From NCBI GenBank assembly GCA_031002005.1, contig CM061918.1:46598047-46662046 (forward strand): DNA of 64,000 nucleotides. The letters are read 5' to 3'. A model generated the notes under the pieces. That model ran no database searches, was not told the origin of the DNA, and saw only the letters and a program-made list of their open reading frames with translations. Positions 1-9,760 of the stretch are shown one piece after another (the first letter of the stretch is position 1; each line of letters opens with the position of its first letter). The position numbers were made by a program, and so were the translations under genes. Source of the DNA: Vandiemenella viatica. Taxonomy: Eukaryota; Arthropoda; Insecta; Orthoptera; Morabidae.

Positions 1-589
1 GGCGCGTGGTGGGGGGTGCTACTCACCCGATTTAATAGAACAAAACGGATCGACTAGACTAAACTACTGGCTAAACAGCTCGACTAAATTTTCATTGTTA
101 ACACTCGTTTAGTTCCTAAATTAATAGCCTAGTGCTAACGAGCCATTAAGGCACTACACTACCACATTAGATCGGGGAATCAAAATGTAACCACGTTGGA
201 GTTCCAGCCTGCGCGTACCGCCGCAGTGACTTTGATTTTTAGGTGGTTTCCGGAAATCATCAAGTGGAATGCTGGGATGGTGTCCAGTCTTCGCCTCATA
301 AACTACGCATCACAAAAAGAAAATTATACTTATCATACACAGAACATAGGTACATGTTTCACAGACAGATGGCAACACAATACTAGTCCAATAAAGTAAA
401 TGCTCCAGGTCTGACAAATCAGGTAATATAAGGGTAAGGCACAGGTTCGCCCTACCTTATAGTTACACACTAGGCGCCGCGCCAGTGCAAACGTATTGGT
501 GTCTCGTGGCCTGCCAGGAAAGTAAAGGTGTTCTTATAAGTTTAGTTTTAGCACCCGTAAAAAAATAATCGTTGTCATCTATAGTTGTA
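1..589. other. Unassigned AT-rich sequence
   Basis: I see no gene or repeat that I can name in this stretch. Open frames are short and have no recognisable motif. Confidence 0.5.
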
Positions 590-645
590 ATGTTATCTAT
601 ATATCTATAAATGAGAAAACGAGAAAATTCGGATGTGTGTTTGGA
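590..645 (-). repeat. Terminal fragment of the Helitron-like repeat
   Basis: A TCTATATATC-type start followed by an A-rich, AACGAGAAAATTCGGATGT-like stretch resembles the beginning of the longer repeat at 58257. It is cut off by the tail of the LINE-B copy that follows. The match is short, so this is a tentative assignment. Confidence 0.35.
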
Positions 646-1302
646 TTTAATTTAATTTAATTTAATTTAATTGCAATGGAACACAGGCTCCGGTGGCAAT
701 TTCCCTACACACCCAACTTCCCCCTATCCTACACTCACCTACATTTGCCCTCTACAAATTTTAACTTTAAATTCTTTTAACGTTTTCGGTAGGTTATTCA
801 TCATTCCCCTTGGTAACTCATTCCAATCCCTGACACCCTTACCTAAAAAATAAAATCTTCCCACTCCCTTGTGCCTGAAATAGAGTGCCAGCTTGTGGTC
901 ATGGTCATCTTTTCCCTTCCATGAACTACTTTTCATACCTACTGCAATATCTTTCCATGCCTCATCGCCAGTATACGCCCAGTACACTCCCATTACCCTC
1001 CTCATCCTCCTCCTGTCTTGCAATGAATCCCATTCCAGCTCCTTTATCATATCTGTCACTGATTGCATTCTGCGATAATTTCCAGAAACAAATCTAGCAG
1101 CCCTTCTTTGCACCTTCTCCAACTCCTGTATTTGATACTCAAAATGTGGGTCCCATACTACACAACCATATTCGAGCAATGGTCTTACCAAAGTTTTGTA
1201 ACCCAATTCCTTTACTTCTCTCGTGCATCCCCTCATCACTCTTTCCAACAAGTGCAAAATTTTGAAACCTTTTCCTACCACCTGTCTAATGTGGATGTAC
1301 TT
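646..1302 (-). mobile_element. CR1-like LINE family B, copy 1 (3' end)
   Basis: The minus-strand frame 1281-739 (about 180 codons) encodes the C-terminal part of a non-LTR reverse transcriptase. It holds the block LVRPLLEYGCVVWDP, then KVQRRAARFVSGNY and LEWDSLQDRRR, the post-catalytic thumb and connection region typical of CR1/jockey-type elements. The stop is followed by a short 3' UTR and a pentanucleotide tail, (TTAAT)n read on the plus strand at 646-671, instead of poly(A). The upstream RT palm is missing, so this is a 5'-truncated insertion. The frame is intact, which makes this copy younger than copies 2 and 4. Related copies lie at 14799, 34706 and 60260. Confidence 0.8.
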
Positions 1303-1867
1303 CTGGAATCAATCACGCCTTAATAACTCAATATATTTAAATAAAATTTAGCATGTAGTCAGTTAATTGCGTGCGAAGTGACATAGGATAGATTTTATCC
1401 CGCAAAATCGCATAGTTCTTTTAGAAATTGCCATTAACATCAATTCGGAAACAACAAAGAGTTTCCTACTTCTTAGATAGCCGTGCCACGTTTACTCTTT
1501 GCTTTTTACGTAAATCGCAAACACTACTTTTCAGAAATAAAAACAAAAACCTTCTTACATATGCAAGTTTGTGTTTAGTTTAAAAGCCATAAAACCGACG
1601 CACTTGACAAATAATAGTTTGGAAGCAGGAAATATAAATCTGTACTTAACCTTAAATTAAAAAAAAAGAAAAGAAAACGTAGGTACTGTTGTCAAGTTCG
1701 CAAAGAGATGTTTTCATTGGCGTACATAAAATAGTATGACATATCAAATATTACACCGTTATTGAAAAAAAAAAAAAACGTAAAATTCTATGATTATACC
1801 AGCGCGAAAGTCGGTTCAAAAAAAAAAAGGAGGTTCTCAATTCGTCTGTATTTTTTTTTTTTTTTTT
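1303..1867. other. Unassigned AT-rich sequence with homopolymers
   Basis: The stretch contains several A runs and a T run at about 1851-1872 just before the tandem array. No coding motif or recognisable repeat boundary was seen. Confidence 0.45.
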
Positions 1868-2831
1868 TTTTTGTATGTATGTTCAGCGATATCTTCGCCA
1901 ATTTTGAAGCGATTTCAATGAAATTTTTTTAGTGTCTAGAGTATACCTCCAAGGTGGTCCCATATGAATTTCATTGAGAAACCACCCCTTCTACCCCCAC
2001 TCACCCCTTAATTTTTGTACAAATCCACATTTTTTATTCGATCTCGATGAAACTGTGGACATATATAGTCAAAAATAAACAGAAAAATACTGTCAACTTT
2101 TGGTTTAAAAAAACTGAAACCCTCTCCCCCTATCCACCCCCTTAATTTTTGCAAATTTTCTTTATTCAAAGCTACAGTCGACACCATTTAACTGATCTCC
2201 ATTTAAGTTGGCAATTACATGTAATTTTTCATGGAGAAGGTTTCTAACAAAAAATAAAAAACCACCCCTTCTCCCCTTTACGCCCCTTAATTTTATAGAA
2301 ACCTACATACCTTATCTGATTTTTATTGAACTTTGCCCATGTATACTTTAAAACAAAGCGAAAAATCCTGTAAACATTTGGTCTTCCAAAGCTCAAACCC
2401 ATCCCTCCTTCCACCCCTTTAATTATTGTCAATGTTCTTCATAAAAAGCTACATTCGACACCATTTGACCGATTATCATCAAAGTTGGCATATACATGTA
2501 ATTTTTCATGGAGAATCTGACCAAAAAATAAATAAATAAAAAACCACCCATCTCCCCTTTACACTCCTTAATATTTATACAAACCCACATTTTTTATCCG
2601 ATTTCGGTGAAACTTTGGACATGTTTAGTCAAAAAAAAAAAATAAAAAAAATAAAAAAAAGAGAGAAAAATACTGTCAAATTTTGGTTTGAAAAAACTGA
2701 AGCCTTCCCCCCCCCTATCCACCCCCTAAATTTGTGCCAATGTTCTTTATACAAAGCTACAGTCGACACCATTTAACTGGTCTCCATTAAAGTTGGCATA
2801 TACATGTAATTTTTCATGGAAAAAGTTTCTG

Positions 2832-2901
<70 letters not shown>

Positions 2902-3690
2902 AAATAAATAAATAAACCACCGCATGTCTCCCTTTACACCCCTTAATTTTATAGAAATCTACATTTCTTATCTGATTTTTATTGAACTTTGGCTATGTAT
3001 ACTTTAAAACAAAAAGAAAAATCCTGTCAATATTTGGTTTGCCAATGCTCAATCCCTTTCCCTCCTTCAACCCCATTAACTTTTGTCAATTTTCTTTATA
3101 AAAGCTACAGTCGTGATCGTTTGACCACGAAAGTTGGTGTTTATATATTTTTTCACGAAAAAGGTGTCTGACCAAAAGATCTAAAAACCACCCCCTCTCC
3201 CCATTAAACCGCTTAATTTTTATACACAACCTCAGTTTTTATCCGGTTTAGACAGAACATAACAAATTTTTACTATAAAACAAAGAGAAAAATAATGCCA
3301 ACTCTTGGTTTGCAAAAAATGAATCCCTCTTCCCTTTTCCACCCCCTTGATTTTTGTCAATTTCTTTTTGACCGATCTTTATTAAAGTTGGCACATACAT
3401 ATATAATTTTTTATGGATAAGATCTCTGAGCAAAAAATAAAAAAAACTACCCTAGCTCCCCTTCCCTTAATATTTGTACAAAACTCTCATTTTGATTCGA
3501 TTCGGTGGAACTTCGCATGCGTATACTTTAAAACAAATAGAATAAGAAAAATACTGTCCACATAACTTTCACAAAAATGCAAAACCTATCCCCCTTTCTA
3601 CTCCATTAATTACTATCAATGTTCTTTATACAAAGCTACCGTTTCTTTCTGATTTTGAAGGAAGTATGCACATGTATAATGCAAAACAAA
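1868..3690. repeat. Degenerate tandem array, ~280-bp dimeric unit
   Basis: The motif AACCACCCCTTCTCCCC recurs with drift near 1979, 2262, 2544, 2917, 3187 and 3447, giving spacings of about 283, 282, 373, 270 and 260 bp. The 373-bp interval contains a 66-nt A run. Each unit holds two related ~140-bp halves. Both have a CCCCTTAATTTTTG-like segment followed by a GAT..AAACTTTGGCA-like segment. The second half also carries AGCTACAGTCGACACCATTT. No coding frame survives. Class unknown; it could be an old satellite or an internal array of a transposon. Confidence 0.75.
2834..2899. repeat. 66-nt A homopolymer
   Basis: An uninterrupted run of 66 A residues lies inside the tandem array and ends in TTAAATAAATAAATAAAC. 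The run and the following ATAA units suggest expansion of an A-rich part of the array. Its length is the kind of feature that assemblers and long reads misjudge. Confidence 0.9.
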
Positions 3691-3714
3691 CAGAAATATA
3701 CTGTCAACATTTCT

Positions 3715-3835
3715 GTAAAGGGGGATAGGCGGCGATCTGTGGCAGATATGACAGCAGAGTGTGCTCCGAAACACCTGTGCCTGCATTACACTCTGCTGTC
3801 AGATCTACCACAGATCGCCGCCTATCCCGCTTTAC
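3715..3835. repeat. 48-bp inverted repeat with 25-nt loop
   Basis: The left arm 3715-3762 and right arm 3788-3835 are reverse complements at 45 of 48 positions, separated by a 25-nt loop. Both arms code for the same stretch of a Tc1-like transposase (DRRRSV-V/A-D-L/M-TAEC), the left arm on the plus strand and the right arm on the minus strand. The hairpin is therefore an inverted duplication of transposase coding sequence and not a designed terminator or TIR. Confidence 0.85.
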
Positions 3836-4045
3836 TGAGCCGTCAAGCCTCCGACCTCGACGTTCTGCGATGAGCGTGGACGTCCACCTTCTTGTCGCCC
3901 AGTCGTGGTTTCACCGTCCTTTAACCACTCCGCATAGATGCTCACCACAGCAGCACGCAAACAAGCGAACCAGCCTCGCCGTTTCCGCGATGCTCGTTCC
4001 CAGTCACCGCGCCCACAAACCCCCGACTCGTAAGTGAGGGAATTG
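3763..4045 (-). pseudogene. Tc1-like transposase N-terminal fragment
   Basis: Read on the minus strand, the sequence carries a helix-turn-helix block AAVVSIYAEWLKDGETTTG followed by GRPRSS. After a frameshift it continues RDRRRSVVDLTAECNAG and VSEHT. This order of HTH, GRP linker and second HTH start is that of the DNA-binding half of Tc1/mariner-superfamily transposases. The catalytic DDE half is absent. The frameshift near 3840 and the adjoining inverted duplication show that it is dead. The HTH and GRPR signature are seen directly; the family placement is from general knowledge of Tc1 proteins. Confidence 0.6.
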
Positions 4046-4811
4046 CGTGACCTGTGCGTAGACATCTGGAGCCAGACAACTACTCCGTAAACCTAAAAGG
4101 ACTTTTAGAATACATGCCACGCCGAATCGCTGCTGTATTGCGCTCCAAAGATAGACCAACACACTATTAAGCAGGTGGTCGCAATGTTTGGCTGATCAGT
4201 GCATATTCCTCCATTACTCGTGGTTGGGCCGTCTGCGTTGACTGGAAAGTATTGTGGCTGCTCTCAATAATATGACCTACTTCTGAAATCTCGTGAGCAT
4301 TTGGAATCTGTCTCCCACTTTCCCGGCAATTTCCTTCCGAGTTGATTGCTGGCGCGTTGTTCGTTGCCAGCCGGCTTTGTTCCGTCGTATCCACAAAGTT
4401 TGCCCACCGCCGCGGGGGATATTTTCTGCGGATCTCTGTCGCTCTTTTTTTTCGGTTCCATTAAATAAGCTGGCGCGGCTCCACCGCAGGGACGTAATTT
4501 TCGAAGTAATTCTCGCAGAGCTCCGGGGATACAGACGGACTTAATGGACGGGGGAGGTAGGCACATTAAACGCGACTCGCGCAGGAATTAACTGATAGCT
4601 CGCAGCGCGACTTCGAAAAGTAGCTTTGCAACCGTCCTTCATATGGCTCGGCCCTTCACTCTGTTAGCAAATACGTGACAGTTTCCTTCACTAAGTTAAT
4701 GGGACACACTACTGCACTTACGGATCCAATACAGGCATTGAACTTGTATCCAACATATCAGCCGTCATTTTTTACATACTAGGAATTTCCTGCAGTCTTT
4801 GGCGTGTGTAC
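4046..4811. other. Unassigned sequence with a CpG-containing GC-rich patch
   Basis: The bulk is unassigned. Within it, 4330-4620 is clearly richer in GC and CpG than the surroundings and contains TTAA/TAAT cores next to GCGCGACT-like runs. No open frame with a recognisable motif was found. It could be a conserved noncoding element or an unmethylated old repeat. Confidence 0.4.
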
Positions 4812-5053
4812 TTTTTTTAACTTATGGCTTTATGCCTCGTCAACATCGAGGTGGTTATAGGTGCGATGGGACTGGGGACAAGGAACGGGAAGGAATTTGG
4901 CCATGGCCTTTTGAAGGAAGCATCCCGGAAACTACATGCAGTGATTTGGGGAAACCGTGGAAAACCCAAATCTGGATGCCCGGACGGCGATTCGAACCCG
5001 CGTCCTCCCGAATGCGAGGCCAGAACGTTAACCGTTCACCCACCACGCTCGGT
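4812..5053 (-). mobile_element. tRNA-derived SINE (family S1), near full length
   Basis: On the minus strand the copy starts with the tRNA-like head (ACCGAGCGTGG), carries a B-box version GGTTCGAATCG, then the conserved body with TTTTCCA..GTTTCCCCAAATCACT and AAAAGGCCATGGCC. It ends in the GACGAGGC-ATAAAGCCATAAG-type 3' part and a T run on the plus strand. Peptides such as DSNPRPPECEAR seen in open frames here are the SINE head in translation, not genes. Confidence 0.85.
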
Positions 5054-5188
5054 ACATGCGTAATAATGCGTTTGTTTCTTTTCTAGTAGCATAAAATAAA
5101 AGTTTTCAATATAGCATATTTGTAACTGGTTATTCATAACATTCTTCCAACAACTTGTGGTTTGATGAGTTTTACCTGTCGGTGGCTA

Positions 5189-5391
5189 TTTTTTTCCTTA
5201 TGACTTTACGCCGCGTCGATATCGAGGTCATTATAGGCGAGAAAGAACTGGGGACAAGGAATGGAAGGAAACATCCCGGAATTCGCCAGGAGTGATTTTG
5301 GTAAACCGCCGAAAACCCTAATCTGAATTCCCGGACAGGGATTCGAACCCGCGAACTCCAGAATGCGAGGCCAGAGCTTTACCACAACACT
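5189..5391 (-). mobile_element. SINE S1, diverged copy
   Basis: Minus-strand copy with B-box GGTTCGAATCC, a shortened central body (the GGCCATGG segment is deleted) and the GCGTAAAGTCATAAG 3' end followed by poly(A), seen as T at 5189-5195. It lies about 135 bp from the previous copy in the same orientation. Confidence 0.75.
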
Positions 5392-5554
5392 TGATTCATC
5401 GTTGGCATCCTCAAATTCCGAAATTCGATTTTAAGGCCACATGCCCTTGCTGACCCCACATTGCACTATGTGCCAATCGAAAAAGTCAACTGTTGCTTTT
5501 TGTTTGTGAAAAGTATAAGTATGTTCTGGGTGTGATTAGTGTTTTTTTTGTTAT

Positions 5555-6010
5555 TAAAATGTGTCGCTGTTGAGGTGGAGATTGGGGACCGTCGCCGATT
5601 TCGTGTTGATGGCTACGAAACAGTGCCGGATCTAGGGGATCAAGGCGGGGCCTTTGCCCCGGGCGGCAACTTCAGGGGGGCGGCAAAATAATAAAACGGG
5701 CGGTAAATAACAAATTCATGTGGCGGCAACCTTTTTTATGTTCTACTGCCCCAAGTGTCACCCATCAGGGGGGCGGTAAAATCGAAAAACAGCTCTTTAC
5801 TGCCATGGCCGGAAAATTCATGTTTGGGGGCGGCAAACTGAAGTTTTTGCTCCGCCTCCGAAATTTTGTAGATCCGCCACTGCTACGGAAGTCGCCTAAA
5901 ACCGCAGTCAGGGTGGCTGGTACTCTCGTTCCTGGGCTCGTAGCCGGCCTCGTTGTACCTCCCCTATTCAATGTGCGGCACCTCGACGCAAGAAGACTCG
6001 TTGGCGGGTA
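5555..6010. repeat. Unclassified interspersed repeat split by a hAT MITE
   Basis: Excluding 5613-5882, the sequence reads GATTGGGGACCGT, then ATGGCTACG, then TAAAACCGCAGTCAGGGTGGC and GGTTCC/GTTGTAC-like segments. The same order occurs at 54690-54830. This identifies a repeated unit of at least 150 bp of unknown class. The long plus-strand frame at 5718-6011 runs across the MITE border and is not a gene. Confidence 0.45.
5621..5882. mobile_element. hAT-type MITE, 262 bp
   Basis: The ends are CAGTGCCGGATCTA and, reverse-complemented, CAGTGGCGGATCTACAAAAT, so 13 of the first 14 bases of the termini match. The element is flanked by 8-bp CTACGAAA (5613-5620) and CTACGGAA (5883-5890), a TSD with 7 of 8 matches. 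An 8-bp TSD with CAGTG termini is characteristic of the hAT superfamily. The interior is G-rich, with repeated GGGGGCGGCAAA segments, and has no transposase frame, so it is non-autonomous. Confidence 0.8.
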
Positions 6011-6480
6011 AATGTAGCATATTTGTAATATTCATCAAAAATTGAATTCCATAATTTCGTCACGCTTATCAGAGTGTTAAACTTTGATTTTGTAGTTTGA
6101 TCAACGTTTTCCGTGTTTTTTTTTTTTTTTTAAGTACTGTATTTCAGAAAACTTAAGATATAAATAACTAAAGTTATGTAGTTACTAAAGAATACTAACA
6201 GAATGCGAAGGGAGGAGTGTTTATCTGTGTTGTAATGTGATCTTTGGTAGATATCTCGTTTATCTTAAATCCCGCTTGACCTTCGGTGTTCTCTATAGGT
6301 ACAAATTATCATTTCTGGCTCCATTACCCAGTCACGTAAAATGATAAAATATGCCGCAGATTTTAAGGTAGTATACTAGTTTTAAAATGTGAAAACTCCA
6401 TCGAAACTGTTTTTGTAATTTTTTCGTGCTACCTGAATAAAGGGAAAGACAGACTCACGTCGAATGCAAGTTTATAGTAG
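6010..6480 (+). repeat. Unclassified repeat family U1, copy 1
   Basis: Shared segments in the same order as 13230-13690 include TTAAACTTTGATTTTGTAGT, GATCTTTG, GTGTTCTCTATAGG, ACAAATTATCATCT-like and GTGAAAACT. Identity is moderate with indels. No coding frame is preserved and no termini or tail are visible. Confidence 0.5.
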
Positions 6481-6643
6481 TAAAGATTTTTGTGACCTTG
6501 ACCAGTGAGAGTCATTCGATGATGACCCATTTTATCCCCAAATATCTCCTGCAATGTTGGGAATCTGCCAACTTATCCAAGGTCTAGAACGATTTAAGAG
6601 TATGGGTTAGTGAAAACACAAATCCTAAAGATTTTAGCGGTAC

Positions 6644-6868
6644 CACATAGCGTGATGGGTGAGCAGCAACAGTCTGGCCTCGCATTAGGGAGCACGAGGG
6701 TTCGAATCCCCGACCGGACAAAAAATTCCGTTTTTCAAGGGTTCCCAAATCAAGTTATGTGAATGCCGGGACATTTTTTTTTTTTAAATTCTATTGCTAA
6801 ATATCCGTGCCTTTCCCAAATTCCTTTTCCACCCGCAATAACTCAGATATCGACGAGGCGTTAAAAAA
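6644..6868 (+). mobile_element. SINE S1 copy
   Basis: Plus-strand copy with head GCGTGATGGGTGAGC, B-box GGTTCGAATCC and body GGGTTCCCAAATCA. A T-rich stretch replaces part of the middle, and the 3' end is ATCGACGAGGCGTTAAAAA. Confidence 0.75.
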
Positions 6869-7576
6869 CTGTAATGTCTTTTGGAGATAACATCGGTCAG
6901 TTTCAATGTAGTCCTTGTTCAAGGAAGATACACGCGAATCAGAGAAGAAATGCTACACCAGCCGTCACCACTACACTGCTTGGCTAACACTTCTGATAGG
7001 ATGGTTATCCTTTTTTGTGACAGTACGGTAATTTCAAATAATTAACTTTATTTGATTATATTTGCACTTAGCGTTAAAAGTAATTGTAATTACAATGTCA
7101 GCCAAAAGGCAGTACGTTCCCTTGCTCTGGGTATGAATATTGTCCATAAGAAAATATATTTATTTTGCTCGGTCAGAAGGGACATATGGGTGTTAACTGG
7201 CATCAGCTGGGTGGTCGTTCGATCACGATCCGAATACAAAAAGGCAGGATGATAGACATGTCAAAAATGCTTAGAGCTCATACATAAAGGATAAATGTAA
7301 ATAAAATTTATGAAAACTACTAAAACTAATGAAAAGCTTCCTTTTTCGTCGTAAGGGTGAACTTGATTGAGTAGTATAGAGTTCAGTGGTTTTTAGGAAC
7401 TCTTTTGGAAATAAAGTAAGTATAACAGCAATTACTACTTTGTTATTGAGTATCCATACCATAAAACATAATAGTTATACTGCAAACGGCATAGCAAAAA
7501 ATAAAAAAAAGGACGAAAAAGAGAAAAAAATTATAGTGTGAGGCAGAGATTTATTAATTAAAATGCGACCTTCATT
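6869..7576. other. Unassigned AT-rich sequence
   Basis: No recognisable coding motif or repeat boundary. The short plus-strand frame at 7052-7252 has no feature that would support a gene. Confidence 0.4.
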
Positions 7577-7768
7577 TCCTGAACGCTCTGGCCTCGCATT
7601 CTGGAGGACGCCGGTTTGAAGCCAGATTTTGGTTTTCTATGGTTTCCCCAAATCAATCCAGGCTTCCTTCAAAATTCCATGGTCAAATTTCTTCCCGTTT
7701 CTTGTCTCCCGCCTCTAAAGTCCTCGACGTCGAAGAGGCGTAAAGCCATAAGTAAAAAAAAAAAAAAA
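7577..7768 (+). mobile_element. SINE S1, 5'-truncated copy
   Basis: Starts inside the head (GAACGCTCTGGCCTCGCATT), keeps a decayed B-box, has the body GGTTTCCCCAAATCAATCC and ends TCGACGTCGAAGAGGCGTAA, then AGCCATAAGT and a 15-nt A tail. Confidence 0.8.
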
Positions 7769-8614
7769 TCCTGCGTGCAATTCTACCTGAGTCACTGTAT
7801 ATTCTGTTTATCCCCCTTTGTCTTGTCTGTTGTGGAAGCATCTGCACGGCCAGAAAAGCAAAAAATAAGTAAAAATATAATAATAATAATTAAAATAATT
7901 TAAAAATAAAAATTATGACAGAGCGGTATTTTGTTGTATAGGAAAGTTACCTATTTACTCAAGCTACTGTTATTTTAAATACGAAAAAGTTTATTAATCA
8001 TATTACGAAATATTCAAATAGATATGATACTAATTAATCTTTATTCCTTTTTGAAATTACGTTTTTCTTTCAGCACATTTGGTGATGGACATGCTGGTAT
8101 TTCGATGGGTGTTTAAAGTAGTGTATTAGTATTAACGTAATTCCAGCTGACTACTTGGGACAGTGACGTCATTGCTCGGTAGCCTTTGAGGTATGGTGGC
8201 TAATCGTACCTCGCCGTCATAAGACGACTCGCGGACGAGGCGATAATTGGTGTGGAAGTGTGGCGTGGAGGAGGGCGATGTCTGGCGGCGGACGGATGTG
8301 GTTCGTTACTCGAGACCCGATCGCCCGGCGAGCCAATTAGCGCCGACTATAATTGGCGTCTCAGAGGCGCACCTCCGCTATTACGCAACCTGTCCGCCTG
8401 CGAGGCAATCGATTACAAAACGAACTGCAGAAGTCATCAGCATCCTCATGGAGAAACTAATAAGTACCCTACAAATAAACTAAAGAATATATAGAAAGCG
8501 TTTCCTTGGGAGAGCAACAAGCATTGTTCGTAGACGTCAGTTTTATCTTCTATGTTTAAATAACCTCAGATTCTTTTTCTAATTATTTTGTTTTAGTTAT
8601 CAGTCTATTGATAT
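7769..8614. other. Unassigned sequence with GC-rich patch 8160-8425
   Basis: The GC-rich, CpG-containing patch includes GTGACGTCATTG, repeated GCGGACGAGGCG-like runs and paired CCAATTAGCG / TATAATTGGCG segments that are partly inverted. Frames across it (8247-8494) show no protein motif. I infer a possible conserved noncoding element; an old repeat is equally possible. Confidence 0.35.
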
Positions 8615-8965
8615 TGATCGAACATTGATCCATTATTGGTCTAATTTTGTTTCAATATTGGTCCACTATTGGTCTAACATTGGTCCAATATTGGTCTAAC
8701 ATTAGTCCAATATTGGTCCAAAATTGGTCTAGCATTTCTCCAACATTGATCCAACACTGATCCAATATTGGTTCAACATTGATCCAACATTGGTCCAACA
8801 ATAGATCCAACATTGGTCCAACGTTGATCCAACATTGATCCAACATTGGTCCAACAATAGATCCAACATTGGTCCAACGTTGATCCAACATTGGTCAAAT
8901 ATTTGCCAACATTGGTACGACATTCGCCCAAAATTGCTCCAAGAATTGTCCAATGTTTTCCCAAC
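8615..8965. repeat. 11-bp minisatellite (CCAACATTGGT)n
   Basis: About 30 units of an 11-bp motif, consensus CCAACATTGGT with TTGATCC and ATTAGTCC variants, run from about 8615 to 8965. Between about 8780 and 8890 a 56-bp block (four 11-mers plus one 12-mer with CAATAGATCC) is duplicated in tandem. Because 11 is not a multiple of 3, all three minus frames stay open and read an 11-residue repeat, DQCWINVGPML. These open frames come from the repeat and are not genes. Confidence 0.9.
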
Positions 8966-9139
8966 GATTGTTTGATGCAATATTCCCTCTCTTAATCGAA
9001 CTTGTTTATGTCAACATACATATCACAACTTACGATCCTCAATTATTTGCTTCAAATTTTCCAGTCTTTATTTTAGTCTAGAATTATGATCCTTCAACTG
9101 TTTGTTCTTTCCGTGAGACCCATCTACAAATTTTTATCC

Positions 9140-9640
9140 TCACTTTCCATTTCCAAAACACATTTCATTTCTTACTTTGTCTTTCCATTTAATTTTCAAC
9201 ATCTTTCTATAGCACCACATTTTAAATGCTTCAATTTCCTTCTTTCTTGTATTCTTTAAATTAAAATTTGCATACAGTTGTTTTAGAATGGTCTTTCTCA
9301 GTCGTTGGACAAATTTGATATTAATAGATTTCCCTTTCACATGAAGGATTTTTTGCCAGCGATATTTTTCTCTTAATATCATTGTTACTTCGGTCAACAG
9401 CTGTAATTTTTATTCTTAAATAACACAATTCACTGATTGCAATTAATCATACTTCTATGTCTAATATAGTTATTGAAATAATTTTTGCTATATATTACAT
9501 TTGTCTTGCTTTTGTTTATATTTAGACCAAATGCTTCTCTGTGACTTTTTCATGCCATTAACTAATTTCTCATTAACATTACCGCTTTCTCCTAACAGTA
9601 CAATGCCTTCAGAAAACATCAGGATACTAGTTGTTTCTTT
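9140..9640 (-). pseudogene. RTE-like LINE reverse transcriptase remnant
   Basis: The minus strand reads FSEGIVLLGES where an active element has F/YADD..., followed by EAFGLNINKSKT after a frameshift, and further on EIEAFKMWCYRKMLKIKW. This is the order of palm motif C, the following K-rich motif and the C-terminal W-C-Y-R-R-M block of RTE-type elements. The catalytic aspartates are lost and at least two frameshifts are present. The last open piece is 9397-9140. An oppositely oriented fragment adjoins at 9690. Confidence 0.6.
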
Positions 9641-9689
9641 TTGTACACTTATCTCACATCACAACTTTTCTTTTGCTTCCTCTACATTC

Positions 9690-9760
9690 AAGTTATATTT
9701 TAATGGAGATAGACAAGGTTGTGGTCTATCACCCTTTTAATTGATGCTTGTATCTCGTGA
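9690..9760 (+). pseudogene. Inverted RT motif-B fragment (LINE)
   Basis: The plus strand encodes GDRQGCGLSPF, the palm motif B (RQGCxLSP) of RTE-type reverse transcriptases. In an intact element this motif precedes the FADD motif by some 50-70 residues. Here it sits just beyond the start of the minus-strand remnant, in the opposite orientation, as expected for a 5' inversion. The match is short, so confidence is limited. Confidence 0.45.

Noticed and set aside
1868..3690. CRISPR-like regular repeat
   Set aside because: Units are ~280 bp, diverged and contiguous without spacers; this is a eukaryotic tandem array.
4824..5063. Open frame with DSNPRPPECEAR, also at 35181-35399 and similar ones in other copies
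   Set aside because: This is the tRNA-like head of SINE S1 read on the complementary strand; it recurs at every S1 copy.
5718..6011. 97-codon plus frame
   Set aside because: It runs from inside the hAT MITE into the flanking repeat, so the reading frame is a by-product of the insertion.
8652..8980. Three overlapping minus-strand frames with a repetitive DQCWINVG protein
   Set aside because: All three frames are open because an 11-bp minisatellite has few stop codons; there is no start context or domain.
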